From Duodenibacillus massiliensis (GTDB lineage: Bacteria; Pseudomonadota; Gammaproteobacteria; Burkholderiales; Burkholderiaceae_F), in NCBI RefSeq assembly GCF_900128485.1, contig NZ_LT635861.1:658190-722189 (forward strand): a stretch of 64,000 bases of DNA, read 5' to 3'. A model generated the notes under the pieces. That model had not been told where the DNA came from, made no database searches, and was given only the letters and a program-made list of their open reading frames with translations. Within the stretch, counting starts at the first letter, position 1, and each line of letters starts with the position of its first letter. Positions 61,594 through 64,000 of this stretch are shown here, in pieces. The position numbers and the translations under genes are program-made.

Positions 61594-62343
61594 AATCTCC
61601 CATATCAGCGGAGAAAAAACGGCACAGGCGCTGTCTTTCCTCTCATTGAATAATTATATTATTAATTCTCATGAATTTAGGAAGCGTTTATTATAAATCA
61701 TGAGCGTTTTCAATTAGGTATTTTATCTTAGAATACTCATGAAGGAGTATTTAAAGCGGGTTAAGACAATGTCCTTGGGTTTTATTCCGGCTGATTTATA
61801 AGTGCCCTGAAATACGAGGGCGAAAACGGGAATTCTCAGAAGGTTTGCTTAGGTCAAAGAAGCGGAGAAATTTGGGGTTATTACCTATAGTACTTAGGTA
61901 GTATGGCTCGTAAACTCGCGCTGACACATAAGGTCGGCTTAATTTAAGCCGCCTGCGGTGTTGTTTTTCTGAGGTGCGGGCCGGCTGCGGGAAACTGCGG
62001 CAGGGGCGCGCCGGGACGCTGTTGTGCGCGGCTTCTCCGGCTCTTTTTTCAAGGGTCCGGGGTGTCTGAAGCGGTTGCGGTTCGGACGGCACGGCGGCAC
62101 GGGCAAGGGTGTTGCGGAGTGTAAACGCCGGTCACTGTATTGCTCCAAGTCATTGAGAGCCGACTGCAGGAATGACGTTGCCGGCAAAGAGGTTGACAAT
62201 ATCATCCCGAATGGGTAGGTCCCCCGGGACTTCCCACAAAAAAGAGCTTTTCTGACCCTGCCGGGTCATGCGGTGCGGTTTGTTGTGCTTGACGGACCGG
62301 ATGAACCCAGGCGGATCCTCACGGATCAAGGAGACCATAAAAA
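61594..62343 (+). promoter_or_regulatory. Long intergenic/leader region ahead of frdA
   Basis: 750 bases without a convincing gene. The first 200 are AT-rich (61640-61760) and suit divergent promoters for ridA and frdA. The rest is GC-rich with several small inverted repeats. A 20-codon ATG-to-TAA frame at 61739 has no support. A TTGACA at 62192 and TTGACG at 62288 are possible -35 elements. The ribosome site of frdA is AAGGAG (62328-62333). No riboswitch recognised. Confidence 0.4.
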
Positions 62344-64000
62344 ATGAAGATTATCTACACCGACGTACTGGTGATCGGTGGCGGCCTGGCCGGTCTTCGC
62401 ATGGCAGTTGCTGCCAAGCGTCGCGGTCACGACTCCATCGTCTTGTCGCTGGTGCCCCCGAAGCGTTCGCACTCCAAGGCGGCGCAGGGCGGCATGCAGG
62501 CCTCTCTCGGCAACGTGATTAAGGGCCTGGGGGACAATGAAGACGTCCACTTCGCCGATACCGTCCGCGGTTCCGACTGGGGTGCCGACCAGGACGTGGT
62601 GCGTATGTTCGTCAACACCAGCCCGAAGGCCGTGCGTGAACTCGCGGCCTGGGGCGTGCCCTGGAGCCGTATCACCCCGGGTGACCGCCAGGTCATCATC
62701 AATGGTGAAAAGGTCACGATTACCGAGCGCAAGGAGGCCGCGGGCCTGATCGGCCAGCGTGACTTCGGCGGCACGAAGAAGTGGCGTACGTGCTTTGTGT
62801 CTGACGGCACGGGCCACGCGATGCTTAACGCCGTGAGCGACCGCGTCATCGCCGAACACGTTCCGGTTGTCGAACGTATCGAAGCTCTCTCTCTGATTCA
62901 TGACGGCAAGCGCTGCTACGGCGCTGTCTGCCGCGATCTGATGACGGGCGAACTGATTGCCTACGTTGCAAAGGCTACGGCCATTGCCACGGGCGGCGCC
63001 GGCAAGCTCTTCCGCGTGACGACGAACGCTCAGATCTGCGAAGGCACGGGCCACGCTCTGGCTCTGGAATCCGGTGTTGCCACGCTCGGCAACATGGAAG
63101 CCATTCAGTTCCACCCGACCGGTATTTTCCCGGCCGGTATTCTCGTGACGGAAGGCTGCCGCGGTGACGGCGGTCTGCTTCGTGACGTTGACGGCCACCG
63201 CTTCATGCCGGACGTGGAACCGGAAAAGAAGGAACTCGCCTCCCGCGACGTCGTGAGCCGCCGTATGGAAGAACGTATTGCTCAGGGCAAGGGCGTGAAG
63301 AGCCGCTTCGGCGAACACCTCTGGCTCGACATCACGCTGCTGGGCGAACACCACATTAAGCACAACCTGCGTGAAGTTTACGAAATCTGCCACTACTTCC
63401 TGGGCGTTGACCCCACGAAGGAATGGATCCCGGTGCGTCCGGCCATGCACTACACGATGGGCGGCGTGCGCACGAACTACACGGGCGAATCCCGTCAGTT
63501 GAAGGGCCTCTTTGCCGCGGGCGAAGCAGCCTGCTGGGATATGCACGGCTTTAACCGCCTGGGCGGCAACTCCGTGGCTGAAACCGTTGTGGGCGGCATG
63601 ATCGTCGGTGAATTCATCGCCGATTTCTGCGACCGTCCCGAAAACGGCATTGACATTCCGACCTCCCTCATTTATGACGCGGCCGCCAAGGTCAAGGCTG
63701 AATTGGACGGGTTCCTGAAGAATTCCGGCACGGAAGACATGGCCAAGATCCGTACCCGCATGCAGGAACTCATGACGAGCAAGATCGGTATTTTCCGTCG
63801 CGGCGACGTGATGGACAGCGCCGTCGAAGAACTCGAAGAGCTCTACAAGAAGACCTTCAAGGTCTCCTGCAAGGATCAGCTGGGCGCCAACGCCGAACTC
63901 ACCTATGCCTACCGCACCCGCAAGATGCTCAAGGTGGCTCTCGCGATTGCCTGCGGCGCTACGGCCCGTAAGGAAAGCCGCGGTGCTCACTTCCGTGAAG
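62344..64000 (+). CDS. frdA: Fumarate reductase flavoprotein subunit, 3'-truncated
   Basis: Catalytic FAD subunit reducing fumarate to succinate in anaerobic respiration. 552 residues visible. FAD-binding [18 protein letters not shown] at the start, [16 protein letters not shown] with the FAD-linking His, [22 protein letters not shown] with active-site residues, and HYTMGG and [18 protein letters not shown]. The sequence as recalled is much closer to the Wolinella/Campylobacterota menaquinol enzyme than to the E. coli one. It runs off the window; frdB and frdC are expected beyond it. No frdC precedes it, unlike Wolinella. Confidence 0.95.
   Translation, partial: MKIIYTDVLVIGGGLAGLRMAVAAKRRGHDSIVLSLVPPKRSHSKAAQGGMQASLGNVIKGLGDNEDVHFADTVRGSDWGADQDVVRMFVNTSPKAVRELAAWGVPWSRITPGDRQVIINGEKVTITERKEAAGLIGQRDFGGTKKWRTCFVSDGTGHAMLNAVSDRVIAEHVPVVERIEALSLIHDGKRCYGAVCRDLMTGELIAYVAKATAIATGGAGKLFRVTTNAQICEGTGHALALESGVATLGNMEAIQFHPTGIFPAGILVTEGCRGDGGLLRDVDGHRFMPDVEPEKKELASRDVVSRRMEERIAQGKGVKSRFGEHLWLDITLLGEHHIKHNLREVYEICHYFLGVDPTKEWIPVRPAMHYTMGGVRTNYTGESRQLKGLFAAGEAACWDMHGFNRLGGNSVAETVVGGMIVGEFIADFCDRPENGIDIPTSLIYDAAAKVKAELDGFLKNSGTEDMAKIRTRMQELMTSKIGIFRRGDVMDSAVEELEELYKKTFKVSCKDQLGANAELTYAYRTRKMLKVALAIACGATARKESRGAHFRE

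Noticed and set aside
61739-61801. 20-codon ORF upstream of frdA
   Set aside because: No good ribosome site, no structure or family resemblance.
62326-63990. 554-codon open frame on the minus strand
   Set aside because: It is the antisense of frdA, whose plus-strand frame has clear family motifs; the antisense is open because of codon bias.

Overview
The window reads as chromosome from a gut-type betaproteobacterium of the Burkholderiales, most likely the Sutterellaceae. The clues are the fabD-fabG-acpP-fabF order, the recG-oxyR pair, a betaproteobacterial-type porin, anaerobic NrdD/NrdG, DcuC-type dicarboxylate carriers and a fumarate reductase that looks Wolinella-like. The taxonomic call is inference from gene content. 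No tRNA, rRNA or CRISPR array was seen.

Layout. 1-3300: fatty acid synthesis (fabD partial, fabG, acpP, fabF). 3402-4346: EamA transporter. 4425-17858: one long minus-strand heme/iron locus. In transcription order it runs Fur box, hutW, TonB-dependent receptor, three-part ECF transporter, hutX, [IscB element], flavodoxin, exbB, exbD, tonB, DtxR-type regulator and a two-gene ABC-2 exporter. 18034-21652: small membrane protein, lipoprotein, second IscB element and a P-loop-less DUF4143-like protein. 21896-27785: nrdD, IscB remnant, nrdG, pepT, dcuC-type carrier. 27941-30527: an IS1634-family insertion with a 114-bp direct repeat on each side, next to a 23-codon signal-peptide-like ORF. 30755-36641: mmuM, orphan solute-binding protein, two unknown proteins, porin, SGNH hydrolase. 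36779-42507: LysR regulator with a lyase and a second DcuC-type carrier, a WYL regulator and an HxlR regulator. 42586-46971: fourth IscB element and copA. 46988-54298: Crp-like regulator, PIN protein, acnA, Sel1 protein, membrane protein, AAA/DUF4143 ATPase with palindromes on both sides. 54657-61584: AgcS symporter, bcp, vsr, heme-barrel protein, oxyR, recG, ridA. 62344-end: frdA (runs off the window).

The most striking signal is a family of four IscB elements (RNA-guided nuclease ancestor of Cas9, with upstream omegaRNA): two intact, one with a single amber codon, one a 481-bp deletion derivative. In all four the right end is fused directly to the start codon of the next co-directional gene (flavodoxin, a lipoprotein, nrdG, copA). 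The shared sequence runs through TTTCTATGA, where ATG is the start codon. In IscB systems the guide comes from the left flank and the TAM lies at the right flank. The arrangement therefore suggests a nuclease/transposon pair that recognises translation starts (TAM about ATGA, guide over the ribosome binding site) and turns the host gene into the second cistron of an iscB operon.

Metabolically the window fits an asaccharolytic anaerobe or microaerophile. Peptidase T and dicarboxylate carriers, plus a lyase that may release fumarate, could feed fumarate respiration. Heme is probably imported through a TonB receptor and an ECF-type inner-membrane transporter, then opened anaerobically by HutW.
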